Notes: generated by a model from the sequence alone, not told the origin. DNA of 62,577 nt from DASVWZ01 sp036392935 (GCA_036392935.1 DASVWZ010000299.1:1-62577); one strand, 5' to 3'. Shown: positions 1-7,972, counted from the stretch's first letter. Translations and numbers: made by a program.

Positions 1-84
1 GTGGTCAGCCGTCCAGGTCGAGCGCAGCTCGACAGCACTTCGTCTCAGGGCACGGCTTCAACTGCACCATAATCATTCCCCGAC

Positions 85-121
85 CATCTCATCCTGAGGC
101 CGCACCTTGTCGCGAAGGATC
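85..121. repeat. REP-like dispersed element
   Basis: Non-coding tail beyond the biotin carrier gene. It reads 'ctcatcctgagg...cgaaggatc', a pattern I associate with dispersed intergenic elements of acidobacterial genomes. A short run of GACTAAC/GACCAAC heptad-like units follows at about 153-175. Bases 1-180 contain no gene that I can support. Confidence 0.4.
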
Positions 122-180
122 CTTATACCCGGCAAATCGTCAGGGACGCACCACCGACGACTAACGACCAACAACCATCC

Positions 181-678
181 CTACGCAATAATCGCCAGCA
201 CATCCGCCGGATTCACGCTGGCGCCTTCCATCACCACAATCTTCTGCACCGTCCCCTTCTTCGGCGACTTGATCTCGTTCTGCATCTTCATCGCTTCCAC
301 CACCATAATTCCCTGCCCGGCCTCGACCTGGTCTTTTTCCGCCACCAGCAGCCGCACCACTTTCCCTGGCATGGGCGCAATCAATTTCTTCGGCCCGGCA
401 TCGTCTGCGCCCGCGGCTTTTCTGCTTCTCAACGATCGTGGATCGCGCACCTCTGCCGCATACCGCACCGGTCCCACCCAATAATGCAAATCCACCGCCG
501 TCCGCTCGCGCTTGATCTCGTACGCCTTGCCTTCAATAATCAGCGACAGCACATCCGGTCGCGCAACCACGGCGTCAACCAGCATCTCGCGCCCGTCGAG
601 CCGGCAACGCCAGCTCTTTTCGCTGCGCTCCAGCTCCAGCCGGTAATTCTTCCCGTCGATGTTGATGTCGTAAATCAT
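181..678 (-). CDS. Biotin carboxyl carrier subunit of acyl-CoA carboxylase
   Basis: 165 aa. The C-terminal ~70 residues form a biotinyl domain with the biotin-attachment motif VVEAMKMQNEI (the lysine of AMKM is the biotinylated residue), preceded by 'LIAPMPGKV'. The N-terminal ~95 residues resemble the linker domain seen in propionyl- or acetyl-CoA carboxylase alpha chains rather than short AccB. The protein carries CO2 on biotin between the biotin carboxylase, encoded just upstream at 1231-2742 on the same strand, and a carboxyltransferase not seen here. The start is ATG at 678. Whether the enzyme acts on acetyl-CoA or a longer acyl-CoA cannot be read from these two subunits. Confidence 0.9.
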   Translation of the reverse strand: MIYDINIDGKNYRLELERSEKSWRCRLDGREMLVDAVVARPDVLSLIIEGKAYEIKRERTAVDLHYWVGPVRYAAEVRDPRSLRSRKAAGADDAGPKKLIAPMPGKVVRLLVAEKDQVEAGQGIMVVEAMKMQNEIKSPKKGTVQKIVVMEGASVNPADVLAIIA

Positions 679-775
679 TCTTATAAGGCAAGGCCTGTGA
701 ACGACGTACTAACTAACCCTCTGTCCTTTGCGGCTAGCGCTTGGCGATGGCTTCGTTGTGTCGACACCGCCCCGT

Positions 776-1165
776 TCAAAACTTCCCACGCATAACCCAA
801 GCGATCAATGTCGCCACTGCCATCGCCTCGACGGCTGCGAGGACGGCGAACCATGGGATGGGCAACCACCCATGCGAGAAGACGGGCACAAACACGGCGC
901 AGTGACCAATGAACAAAATCGCATAGAGTTCCCAAAACCCGGCTCGCTTTCTATAGTGCCAGCCCAGTTTCACGAGGTAGCCTCCAAATACGACGGCCGT
1001 CAGGATAACCAATTCAGCCCACCCGTCGTATTGATGGCCAATTTTGCCTGGAGAGTTGGACGCCCAAATAACGATGGCGAACACGAGGCACACGCCTATC
1101 AGGGCATACCACAACCATCGAATCGCGCTGCTGGCCTTCGCCATTTGCAAAACTGTTGACCTCAT
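776..1165 (-). CDS. Small integral membrane protein, function unknown
   Basis: 129 aa, about four hydrophobic segments (near residues 17-35, 50-65, 80-97 and 102-124) separated by short polar loops such as 'WHYRKRAG'. It lies between the biotin carboxylase and biotin carrier genes on the same strand, so it is probably co-transcribed with them. I recognise no family motif. ATG 1165 is preceded directly by a GGAGA run; a second ATG seven codons in (1144) is an alternative start. A real gene is supported by the coherent transmembrane pattern and operon position. Function is not inferred. Confidence 0.65.
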   Translation of the reverse strand: MRSTVLQMAKASSAIRWLWYALIGVCLVFAIVIWASNSPGKIGHQYDGWAELVILTAVVFGGYLVKLGWHYRKRAGFWELYAILFIGHCAVFVPVFSHGWLPIPWFAVLAAVEAMAVATLIAWVMRGKF

Positions 1166-1200
1166 TCTCCACCAGTTTCAATTGCTACCACCTTGGCCCT

Positions 1201-1231
1201 TACTGACGACTGATGACTGATGACTGACAAC
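1201..1231. repeat. GACTGAT heptad tract
   Basis: Tandem 7-base units of the form TGACTGA/TGACGAC immediately downstream of the biotin carboxylase stop codon. The same unit recurs at 11312-11335, around 22275-22310, and inside dnaE2 at 19491-19526 and 19720-19750. Confidence 0.7.
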
Positions 1232-2742
1232 TAGCCCCTAAGTCCCTCCACTCTCGCCGCTTGCTTCCATCCGTCCGTCGATCCCACGCCTTGATCAGCA
1301 ACATCCGCACCCTTGCCATTGCTAGACGCCTCCAGCGCCGCAAAAATCCCCGCCGCAATCGCCGCCGCTTCCGCATCTTCTTTATTTACCGTCGGTGGCG
1401 CCGTCTTCAGCAGCCGATCTAGATATCCCGTATCGAACTTCCCTGCGTGAAAATCCGGATCCTGCAGAATCCGCCGAAACAGCGACAGATTCGTCTTGAT
1501 CCCGCCCACAAAATACTCGTTCAGCGCCCGCACCAGCCGCGATATCGCCTGCTCCCGGTCCGTGCCATACCCAATGAGCTTGGCCAGCAGCGGATCATAA
1601 TCAATCGGCACCGTCCAGCCTTCATACATGCCGCTGTCGCGCCGAATCCCCGGCCCCGACGGCGCCAGCAGCAGCGTAATCTTCCCCGGACTGGGAAAAT
1701 AATTGTTGTCTGGATCCTCCGCGTAAATTCTGCATTCGATCGCGTGCCCGCGAATCCGCACATCTTCCTGCTTGAACGGCAGCTTCTCGCCCGCCGCAAT
1801 TCGTATCTGCAAGTGCACCAGGTCCAGTCCCGTAATCAGCTCCGTCACCGGATGCTCCACCTGCAAGCGCGTATTCATTTCCAGAAAATAAAAATTCTTC
1901 TTCTCATCCGCCAGAAACTCCACCGTCCCGGCATTCGTGTACCCTGCGGCCCGGGCCACCCGCACCGCAACCTCGCCCATCCGCCGCCGCATGTCTTCAT
2001 CCACCACCGGCGACGGCGCTTCCTCCAGCACCTTCTGGTGCCGCCGCTGGATCGAGCACTCGCGCTCGCCCAGATACACGGTATCTCCATGCTCATCCGC
2101 CAGCACCTGCATCTCAATGTGCCGCGGATTCACAATCGCCTTCTCGATATAAACTTCGCCATCGCCAAACGCCCGCTGCGCCTCGCTTTGCGCCGACTCC
2201 AGCGCCGCCTTCAACTCCTCCGGCTTCTGCACCAGCCGCATGCCTTTGCCGCCGCCGCCCGCCGCCGCTTTCAGCATCACCGGATATCCAACCTTCGCCG
2301 CCACTTCGAGCGCCTCAGCCGCCGACTCCACGCCCCGCGACGTTCCCGGCACAAACGGCACGCCCGCCACTTCCATGTGCTGGCGCGCCCGCGTCTTCGA
2401 TCCCATCATCTCCATCGCGGAGGCCGTCGGCCCAATGAATTTGATGCCCGCATCCGCGCACGCCTGCGCAAAGCGCGCATTCTCCGATAGAAATCCATAT
2501 CCCGGATGGATCGCCTCCGCGCCGCTCTTTTTCGCCACGCCCAGAATTTTTTCAATGTTGAGATACGACTCGCGCGCCGCCGCCGGCCCAATGGGATAGG
2601 CTTCGTCGGCCTTGCGCACGTGCAGCGCCGCCCGATCCACGTCAGAAAAAACTGCGACCGACGAAATCCCCATCTCGCGGCACGCGCGGATCACCCGCAC
2701 CGCAATCTCCCCGCGATTAGCAACCAGAATCTTCTTGAACAT
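1231..2742 (-). CDS. accC: Biotin carboxylase subunit of acyl-CoA carboxylase
   Basis: 503 aa. ATP-dependent carboxylation of biotin on the carrier protein, the first half-reaction of acyl-CoA carboxylase. The N-terminus 'MFKKILVANRGEIAVRVIRACREMG' domain is classic. The ATP-grasp glycine loop 'AAAGGGGKGMRLV', 'ERECSIQRRHQKVLEEAPSP', 'FYFLEMNTRLQVEHPVTE' and 'IRGHAIECRIYAEDP' are all intact. Length is slightly above the ~450 aa of AccC because of a low-complexity C-terminal tail after about residue 455. ATG 2742 is the only sensible start. The biotin carrier gene lies downstream, separated by a small membrane-protein gene. Confidence 0.95.
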   Translation of the reverse strand: MFKKILVANRGEIAVRVIRACREMGISSVAVFSDVDRAALHVRKADEAYPIGPAAARESYLNIEKILGVAKKSGAEAIHPGYGFLSENARFAQACADAGIKFIGPTASAMEMMGSKTRARQHMEVAGVPFVPGTSRGVESAAEALEVAAKVGYPVMLKAAAGGGGKGMRLVQKPEELKAALESAQSEAQRAFGDGEVYIEKAIVNPRHIEMQVLADEHGDTVYLGERECSIQRRHQKVLEEAPSPVVDEDMRRRMGEVAVRVARAAGYTNAGTVEFLADEKKNFYFLEMNTRLQVEHPVTELITGLDLVHLQIRIAAGEKLPFKQEDVRIRGHAIECRIYAEDPDNNYFPSPGKITLLLAPSGPGIRRDSGMYEGWTVPIDYDPLLAKLIGYGTDREQAISRLVRALNEYFVGGIKTNLSLFRRILQDPDFHAGKFDTGYLDRLLKTAPPTVNKEDAEAAAIAAGIFAALEASSNGKGADVADQGVGSTDGWKQAARVEGLRG

Positions 2743-3057
2743 GATCAGAGTAGGCCATGGCCGGCCGAAGCCGAGCTGTGAAAACCCTCAATTGTACGCT
2801 GAATTCAGTATCCTACGCTTCGAGCCGGTGCCAAAGTCTTGCACGTGCCCTGACCCCGCGCCCGCAAAACACTGGCCGCCAGCCTCAGCACCACATTAGT
2901 GCCGTATACCCCACCAACGTGTCATTGACGTTCCCTTGGGGCTGCTGTGAGAATCTGCCGCATCGGGTTACGCGGCAGATCTGGCAGCCCAGATCCACGC
3001 GTGTGACTGGCGATCCTCGGGGGAGTAATCGATTCAAACAAAAACAAGGAGACGACA
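2743..3057. promoter_or_regulatory. Divergent intergenic region with a strong hairpin
   Basis: 315 nt between the divergent accC and beta-propeller genes, so it should hold promoters for both. It contains an inverted repeat with perfect 9-bp arms (ATCTGCCGC at 2953-2961, GCGGCAGAT at 2972-2980, 10-nt loop), about 80 nt before the propeller gene. A good ribosome binding site, AAGGAGAC, sits just before ATG 3058. I see no convincing -35/-10 pair. Confidence 0.45.
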
Positions 3058-4015
3058 ATGAAAGCTTCGACTGGACGTTTTGCCCATCTGCTTGTGTTGA
3101 CTCTCGGCATAGTGCTCTGCACACCTCTCGTAGTAGTTTCCGCTTTTGCCCAGGTCGTGAATTCCGAAAAGAACCCGCTTCAGGTCGCGCTGCTGCACTG
3201 GTACGCAGCAAACGTGGCCACAACCTTTCCCATCGGCGGCGGCGGACCCATGGCATTCGATGGAACCTACATGTGGGTATGCAACAGTGGAGGCTCTAGC
3301 CTATCGAAGGTTCGAGTCAACGATGGCACCACCGCCACCATCTCACTCCCGGGTGCTTCGGGCTATATCGCATACGATGGCGCAAATATGTGGGTCACGT
3401 CAGGCAGTGGGCTTGTTGAGGTGCAGGCAAGCACCGGAACGGTGCTCGGAACGTTCCCTGTCGGTAGCGGCCCTGCGGGGGTCGCCTTTGACGGGACAAA
3501 CATCTGGGTGGCAAACGCCGGCTCCAACAATGTGATGCAGATTCAGCCGAGCACCGGAAACATCCTGGGGACATTCAATGTGGGCACCGCTCCCGTCGGG
3601 CTGGCATTTGATGGAAACAACATGTGGGTCACAAATTCCGGCTCTAACAATGTGATGAAACTCTCCGGGAAGGGCAAGGTCTTAGGCACCTTCGCCGTCG
3701 GCACTGCTCCCGTGTGGATTTCCTTCGATGGCAGCCATATGTGGGTTGCAAACCAGAACAGCAAACAACGTAACTGAACTGGAAAAAACCGGTTCACTGG
3801 TAGGAACCTTTAACGTTGGTAACGGGCCGGACGTCATGACCTTTGATGGCGCGAACATGTGGGTTGCCAACACCTACAGCAACACCGTAAGCAAAGTCAG
3901 CCCTGCGGGCGTGGTGCTGGCAACGTTTCCATCCAGCCACCCCAACGGCATCGCATTCGACGGAGCCAGCGTCTGGGTCGCGAACGATGGAGCTGGCACA
4001 CTCTCAAAATTTTAA
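3058..4015 (+). pseudogene. Secreted NHL/YncE-like beta-propeller, frameshifted
   Basis: Begins with a signal peptide (about residues 1-32, '...VVVSAFAQ') after a strong AAGGAGAC site. The rest is a chain of ~42-residue blades of the type 'GTFxVGxxPxGxAFDGxNMWVANxxSNNVxxL'. The first frame stops at 3777, while the blade pattern carries on without loss in the +2 frame to 4015. The break sits at 3763-3765, where 'agcAAAcaac' has one A too many: removing it gives ...ANQNSNNVTELEKTGSL..., a perfect blade, and a 318-aa protein. All blades look intact, so the change is recent or a sequencing error. The family is an extracellular binding scaffold; the ligand is unknown. Confidence 0.8.
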
Positions 4016-4064
4016 AAAGATGCAACGCAAAATCGACCAAAACCTTGCAAGGAGACAAATGCAA

Positions 4065-4748
4065 ATGAAACGTCATCAGCTGCTGTCACTGAGCCTCTAT
4101 ATTCCCTTTCTGGCCGCTCCGTTCGTAGCTTCCGCAGCGTCCCCTGCGACAACGAAGACCGTATCCGGGATTGTTTCAGGAGGGGGAGGCATTATCTCGG
4201 GTAGCGGGTTTAAAGTTACCCAAATTCCCGCCGGAAGCGGCGGTACAACTTTCGCCACGAATGCAGGTGTCACGAGCGGATCCAAGGATCTGCAGATATT
4301 CAGCGGAACCACCGGCCTGACCTCCGGAGAATGGCTGCAGATAAGCGCCGACAGCAACTCCCAATTCCTTCAGATAACCAAAATCAGCGATGACACGGTC
4401 TACCTGAACTCGCCATGGTACGGGACAAGTTGTGACTGCGCTACCGTTGTTGTCGGCATGACCCTCTGGACAGGGGTGGCCGTGACATTTGATACGCCCT
4501 TCTCGCATACCCCGAGCGTGACGTTCTCTCAGGAAGCGATCAACCCATCCTCTAGCACCAAGGGAATGTCGCCGGTCATCGCCATGCCGGTACTCGACCC
4601 GGCGGTGTTCAACGGGCGCGGGATCTCGACGACAGGATTCCAAATTTACCAAGTCTGCCTGCCCTACTCGAGCTACAATGGACTCGTTCCGGCCGGCCCA
4701 AATAATACCTGCGCGATCACCTGGTCCTTCACGGCCGTCGGGCCATAA
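4065..4748 (+). CDS. Secreted protein with possible H-type-lectin-like C-terminal domain
   Basis: About 227 aa from ATG 4065, chosen because it sits 9 nt after GGAGA and opens a clean signal peptide (MKRHQLLSLSLYIPFLAAP.. cleaved near 'VASA'). ATG 4059 is six bases upstream in the same frame but only 3 nt from the ribosome binding site. The mature protein starts with a Gly/Ser-rich stretch and ends with 'VAVTFDTPFSHTPSVTFS', 'ISTTGFQIYQ' and 'ITWSFTAVGP', a spacing that recalls the H-type lectin fold of phage tails and discoidins. It lies 49 nt after the beta-propeller gene and shares its type of ribosome binding site, so the two secreted proteins are probably one operon. The lectin call is inference from a weak motif. 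Confidence 0.6.
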   Translation: MKRHQLLSLSLYIPFLAAPFVASAASPATTKTVSGIVSGGGGIISGSGFKVTQIPAGSGGTTFATNAGVTSGSKDLQIFSGTTGLTSGEWLQISADSNSQFLQITKISDDTVYLNSPWYGTSCDCATVVVGMTLWTGVAVTFDTPFSHTPSVTFSQEAINPSSSTKGMSPVIAMPVLDPAVFNGRGISTTGFQIYQVCLPYSSYNGLVPAGPNNTCAITWSFTAVGP

Positions 4749-4953
4749 CGCCTCGGCGCCACCTCCGTCATAACACGTTATGCGTGGGAGACCTCGACAT
4801 AGCCACCCAGTCCTCTCAGTCGCCCGTTACAAACGGTGATTCGGAGGAAGGCACTCCCAACCCGGCGAGCGAGACAAAACGCGGAACCACCCGTTTGAGA
4901 CTTTGCAGCAGAGACGGCCGATCTTTGCCGACGCCCATCGCCTGCGCGTCCAA
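4749..4953. other. Intergenic stretch without a supported gene
   Basis: About 205 nt between the convergent lectin-like gene and the PIN-domain toxin remnant. Short open frames here (for example 4784-4984 +) have arginine/serine-rich translations with no recognisable pattern. Confidence 0.5.
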
Positions 4954-5417
4954 TCAATCTAAGACGATCTGCGGACTGAGGTGAAATCGATCCACCAGGA
5001 ATGCATCTGCCGTAATGCAGACAAGTTCGTATGGCTTCAGGCACTTCTCTGGAAAATGCTTTGTATTTTGCGTGACCATGGCCTGCACCGAACCGCGGAT
5101 TGCCGCCGCAAGCACATGCCGATCTTTTGGATCGGGGAGTCCCGTCGCCAGTTTCAGCATCTCGGGCGGAATTCTAACTTCGGCCTCAGGAAATGCCGCG
5201 CGCATGGCGCTGATTCTTCGCTGGCATTGAGAATGGGTGCGCTTGAGTTTGCGTTCCAACGCGTGGCTAACTTCTTTGAGGATTTGCTCGCTCCACAGCG
5301 GACGATACATCGCCGGCTCTTCTGCCAGCCTGAGTAGCGCATCGCACAAAGGCATCGGCACCAATACTCACACGCGTCCAGCACTACGGCATATTCACCG
5401 CGGTTGGCTAAAATCAT
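4954..5417 (-). pseudogene. PIN-domain toxin (VapC/PIN_3-like), frameshifted near its N-terminus
   Basis: From ATG 5417 the first frame reads MILANRGEYAVVLDAC and then leaves the family. The other frame continues V-L-V-P-M-P-L-C-D-A-L-L-R-L-A to the stop at 4954. Joined they give 'AVVLDACVLVPMPLCDALLRLAEEP', the standard opening of PIN_3 ribonucleases with the first catalytic Asp. Later features are intact: 'WSEQILKEV' and 'DPKDRHVLAAAI' with further acidic residues. The break is at about 5366-5371, a net loss of one base (or gain of two). It overlaps the antitoxin gene by 23 bp, as in functional pairs. If the shift is real, this ribonuclease is inactive. Confidence 0.8.
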
Positions 5418-5649
5418 CCGGGACTTGATCGTACAATCCCTCCGCGTACTCCGCGCGTGCCAGGTCATCCAGAATATTACGCCGCGAGAGATCCCGTTTT
5501 GCCTTGTACGCCAGCACATCGCGTGCATAAATCCTGCGGTGCGTGCCGACCCTATGGAACGGAATTTCACCTTTTTCCAGCAGCGTGACCAGATACTGTC
5601 TCGACATCCCCAAGGTTTCGCTAGCCTCGATTGTCGCCACTTCGTCCAT
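5395..5649 (-). CDS. Excisionase/HTH_17-type antitoxin
   Basis: 84 aa from ATG 5649, preceded by GAGGA at good spacing. It has the helix-turn-helix of the excisionase-like family: 'ATIEASETLGMSRQYLVTLLEKGEIPFHRVGTHRRI' plus 'YARDVLAYKAKRD'. Proteins of this type pair with PIN_3 toxins, and here the toxin overlaps the antitoxin 3' end. It should bind its own promoter in the 5650-5728 gap shared with the divergent LssY_C gene. The antitoxin frame is intact although its toxin is broken, which is the expected order of decay. Confidence 0.8.
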   Translation of the reverse strand: MDEVATIEASETLGMSRQYLVTLLEKGEIPFHRVGTHRRIYARDVLAYKAKRDLSRRNILDDLARAEYAEGLYDQVPDDFSQPR

Positions 5650-5728
5650 TTCATCCTCGCGCCCACAACCCTCCACCCTTATTGCATAATATCTTTAACA
5701 GATCATCAAACAACTCTGTGGAGCCTTC

Positions 5729-6928
5729 ATGAGATTTAACGCCACTTCCGTGAAATTCATCACGCTTTGCGCCGTCTCGCTCATCTTCCTCACTTCTTTC
5801 GCCTTCTCGCAACAAGACATCGTCAAAGAGCTCGAGCAGGGTCTTTCCGGTAACCGCCCATCCATGACCGCTGACTCCAAAGTCGACGTCCCGACCACCC
5901 AGGCCTGGACTGACGCCAAAATCGACCTTCAGCCCGGCGACCAGATCACCATCACCGCCAGCGCCAATCAAAATTGCAATCCCGCCGGTGAATCCGGCAA
6001 AAAAGCCTCTGGTACCCTACCCGTTGCCTCGGCCACGCCCGGCGCTCTCGTTGCTAAAACCTCGGAATCCGGAACGGCTCAGCTCATCGGCGCCAGCAAC
6101 ACCATCTCCGTCACCGAAGCCGGACATCTTTATCTCGGCCCCAACGGCACCGGCGTTTGCTCCGGATCGTTCGCCGTCAGCGTTCATCAGGTCAGCAATC
6201 AGGGGGCGAGATTAAAATCCCAACTCTCCGCCGCCGGCGAAGAATTCCTCAAAGGCCAGTTCGGTTCGGCCTCCACCGCCGCTTCCACCGCTGCCGACGC
6301 CGCCAAACTCAACGTTTCCACCTCCCCGCTCGATCCCGCGCTCAAGAAAATGATCGACGGCTTCCCCCGCCGCGTGAACGACCAGTCCCACAACCTCGGC
6401 GACATGACCAACTTCGTCCTCGTCGGCTCCGAAGACCAGGTCAAGAACGCGCTCGCCGCCGCCAACTGGCATCCCGCCGACACCAGCGACACCGGCGCCG
6501 TCCTCGCCGCAGCAATGGCTACGTATCAAAACAAAGACTACCTTGCCATGCCCATGTCCACGCTCTACCTATTCAACCGCCCGCAGGATTTCGGCTACGA
6601 AATGGCCGACCCCATCGCCATGGTCGCCACTCGCAATCACTTCCGCATCTGGAAGGCCCCGCAAACTTACAAGGGCCAGACCGTCTGGGTCGGCGCCGGC
6701 ACGCACGACATCGCCTTCGCCAAAGACCAGCGCAACAACGGCATCACCCACAAAGTCGACCCCTACGTCGACGGCGAGCGCACCAACATCGGCTCCAGCC
6801 TTGAAAAAGCCGGCAAAGTCGCCAGCATGTACTACTACCTTCCGCCCAATCCCGTGCAGGACGCCAAGGTCGCCACCGGCGACTCCTACCACTCCGACGG
6901 CCGCGTGCTGGTCATCTTCCTGAAGTAG
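5729..6928 (+). CDS. Secreted protein: LecA-like domain plus LssY C-terminal domain
   Basis: 399 aa with a signal peptide ending near 'TSFAFSQ'. Residues ~45-155 ('DVPTTQAWTDAKIDLQPGDQITI', then 'GTAQLIGAS' and 'GHLYLGPNG') resemble the PA-IL/LecA galactose-binding fold, also seen as a bacterial carbohydrate-binding module. Residues ~205-399 match the LssY C-terminal domain: 'NFVLVGSEDQVKNALAAANWHPAD', 'PMSTLYLFNRPQDFGYE', 'NHFRIWKAP', 'VWVGAGTHDIAF', 'THKVDPYVDGERTNI'. The two halves are joined by an Ala/Ser-rich linker. The last 75 nt of the gene recur at 7738-7812, beyond the HEPN module. The role is unknown; cell-surface sugar binding is an inference. Confidence 0.75.
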   Translation: MRFNATSVKFITLCAVSLIFLTSFAFSQQDIVKELEQGLSGNRPSMTADSKVDVPTTQAWTDAKIDLQPGDQITITASANQNCNPAGESGKKASGTLPVASATPGALVAKTSESGTAQLIGASNTISVTEAGHLYLGPNGTGVCSGSFAVSVHQVSNQGARLKSQLSAAGEEFLKGQFGSASTAASTAADAAKLNVSTSPLDPALKKMIDGFPRRVNDQSHNLGDMTNFVLVGSEDQVKNALAAANWHPADTSDTGAVLAAAMATYQNKDYLAMPMSTLYLFNRPQDFGYEMADPIAMVATRNHFRIWKAPQTYKGQTVWVGAGTHDIAFAKDQRNNGITHKVDPYVDGERTNIGSSLEKAGKVASMYYYLPPNPVQDAKVATGDSYHSDGRVLVIFLK

Positions 6929-6968
6929 CCGGCTAGAGATGAATACGGGGTGATGTAATGGCGATCAA

Positions 6969-7328
6969 TTAATCTAGCTTGTGACCCTTGCTTCGCATGA
7001 ACGCCTTGATTGCGTCGAGCCAAGTTCTTGCATTGTTAATGTCTGCATCCACGATCGGAGCAGCATAATAGCGAGCGTTGCGACTCAGTATATTCAACTT
7101 TCTGTAGGGGCTCCAAATTTCCCGCAGGAGGTAATGTTTCGCGATCAGTGGGTTTCTCTTATCGTGTGATGTGGGGTGCGTACCCTCCGAAGCTAAGTGC
7201 ATATCAACGTAGTGAAGAGCGGCATAAAATATCGCCGTAACGCACCAATCCTTATACTCCGGCTGTAGAACCACCGCTAATTTTTCGTTGTGTTTTGCTT
7301 TCTGTAGGTGTTCTTCCCGGGAAGGCAA
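6969..7328 (-). CDS. HEPN-domain protein
   Basis: 119 aa. Helical protein with 'HLQKAKHNEKLAVVL', 'YKDWCVTAIFYAALHYVDMHL' and the R-x6-H signature 'RNPLIAKH', which fits the Rx4-6H motif of HEPN ribonucleases. The segment 'LNILSRNARYY' follows. It starts 3 nt after the stop of the 96-aa partner, so the two are one unit. HEPN proteins are commonly toxins or defence RNases held in check by a neighbouring protein; here the partner is not a recognisable MNT nucleotidyltransferase. Base composition is lower in GC than the flanking genes. The family call is confident; the toxin role is inference. Confidence 0.75.
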   Translation of the reverse strand: MPSREEHLQKAKHNEKLAVVLQPEYKDWCVTAIFYAALHYVDMHLASEGTHPTSHDKRNPLIAKHYLLREIWSPYRKLNILSRNARYYAAPIVDADINNARTWLDAIKAFMRSKGHKLD

Positions 7329-7331
7329 GTG

Positions 7332-7622
7332 CTATCTCGCAAACAGCAATGAACCTTTAGGAGAAACAACTTCATGCAACGCACGTTCCGCCCTAAGAAC
7401 AACTTCGAAGTCTATGTTTAGCCAAGGAAAAGCGTTCATCACGTTGCTCTCTGCGTTTACTACTTTATCTAATGCACTGGGATCGCTATTGGGAAGTATG
7501 ACTGTAACAAGGATCCCGGAATGGCCCGTCGAATCTATGAATGCACATTCGACCTCACGAATGGCACTCAGTTCCTTTGTGATCATCTGGAACTCGTTCA
7601 GAACCGGCGCCTGCAAAGCCAT
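7332..7622 (-). CDS. Unknown partner of the HEPN protein
   Basis: 96 aa, first gene of a two-gene unit with the HEPN gene (3-nt gap). Predicted alternation of strand and helix: 'EVECAFIDSTG', 'ILVTVILPNSD', helix 'SALDKVVNAESNVMNAFP', 'NIDFEVVLRA', 'EVVSPKGSLLFAR'. It has no GSxxx...DxD nucleotidyltransferase motif, so it is not a standard MNT antitoxin, although the small alpha/beta layout could be a degenerate relative. By position it is the likely antitoxin or regulator. The stretch 7623-7737 upstream should contain the promoter. Confidence 0.65.
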   Translation of the reverse strand: MALQAPVLNEFQMITKELSAIREVECAFIDSTGHSGILVTVILPNSDPSALDKVVNAESNVMNAFPWLNIDFEVVLRAERALHEVVSPKGSLLFAR

Positions 7623-7737
7623 AGATTCAACCTTAACGACTAGTCTATCGGTGAACGTCTAACGTACAAGTGACCTTCGTCACAGCTCTAGAATTTATTC
7701 TAGCAGGGCCGTTATATCTGATCGTGGCCAGCCGACG

Positions 7738-7812
7738 GTGCAGGACGCCAAAGTCGCCACCGGCGACTCCTACCCCTCCGACGGCCGCGTCCTGGTCATC
7801 TTCCTCACGTAG
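7738..7812 (+). pseudogene. Duplicated 3' end of the LssY_C gene
   Basis: 75 nt matching 6854-6928 at 70 of 75 positions by eye, ending in the same reading frame and stop (VQDAKVATGDSY..SDGRVLVIFL). No upstream part of the gene is present. Together the two copies bracket the HEPN module. Confidence 0.8.
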
Positions 7813-7837
7813 TTACTCAATGATAAACACAGCGTGG

Positions 7838-7946
7838 ATATAACCCCTTTGTTTTCTATATTTTACATACTTAACCCCTTTGTAATCAATGCTTTAGCTG
7901 GATATGCCCACCCGCCATCCCTTTAGAATCAATATTTTACGTCGAG
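7838..7946. repeat. Three degenerate ~30-nt direct repeats
   Basis: Units begin at about 7839, 7872 and 7917 with TAACCCCTTTGT, TAACCCCTTTGT and CATCCCTTTAGA, each followed by an AT-rich half such as 'ATCAATATTTTA'. They fill the gap before ychF. This looks like a dispersed intergenic element, not a gene. Confidence 0.55.
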
Positions 7947-7972
7947 GCCTGCCATTGCTTCGAATACCCCCC

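Noticed and set aside
1447..2490. 347-aa open frame antisense to accC
   Set aside because: Rich in Arg/His/Leu/Pro with no pattern; the opposite strand is a complete biotin carboxylase. High-GC codon bias makes such frames.
7838..7946. CRISPR array
   Set aside because: Only three degenerate units, no regular spacers and no cas genes.
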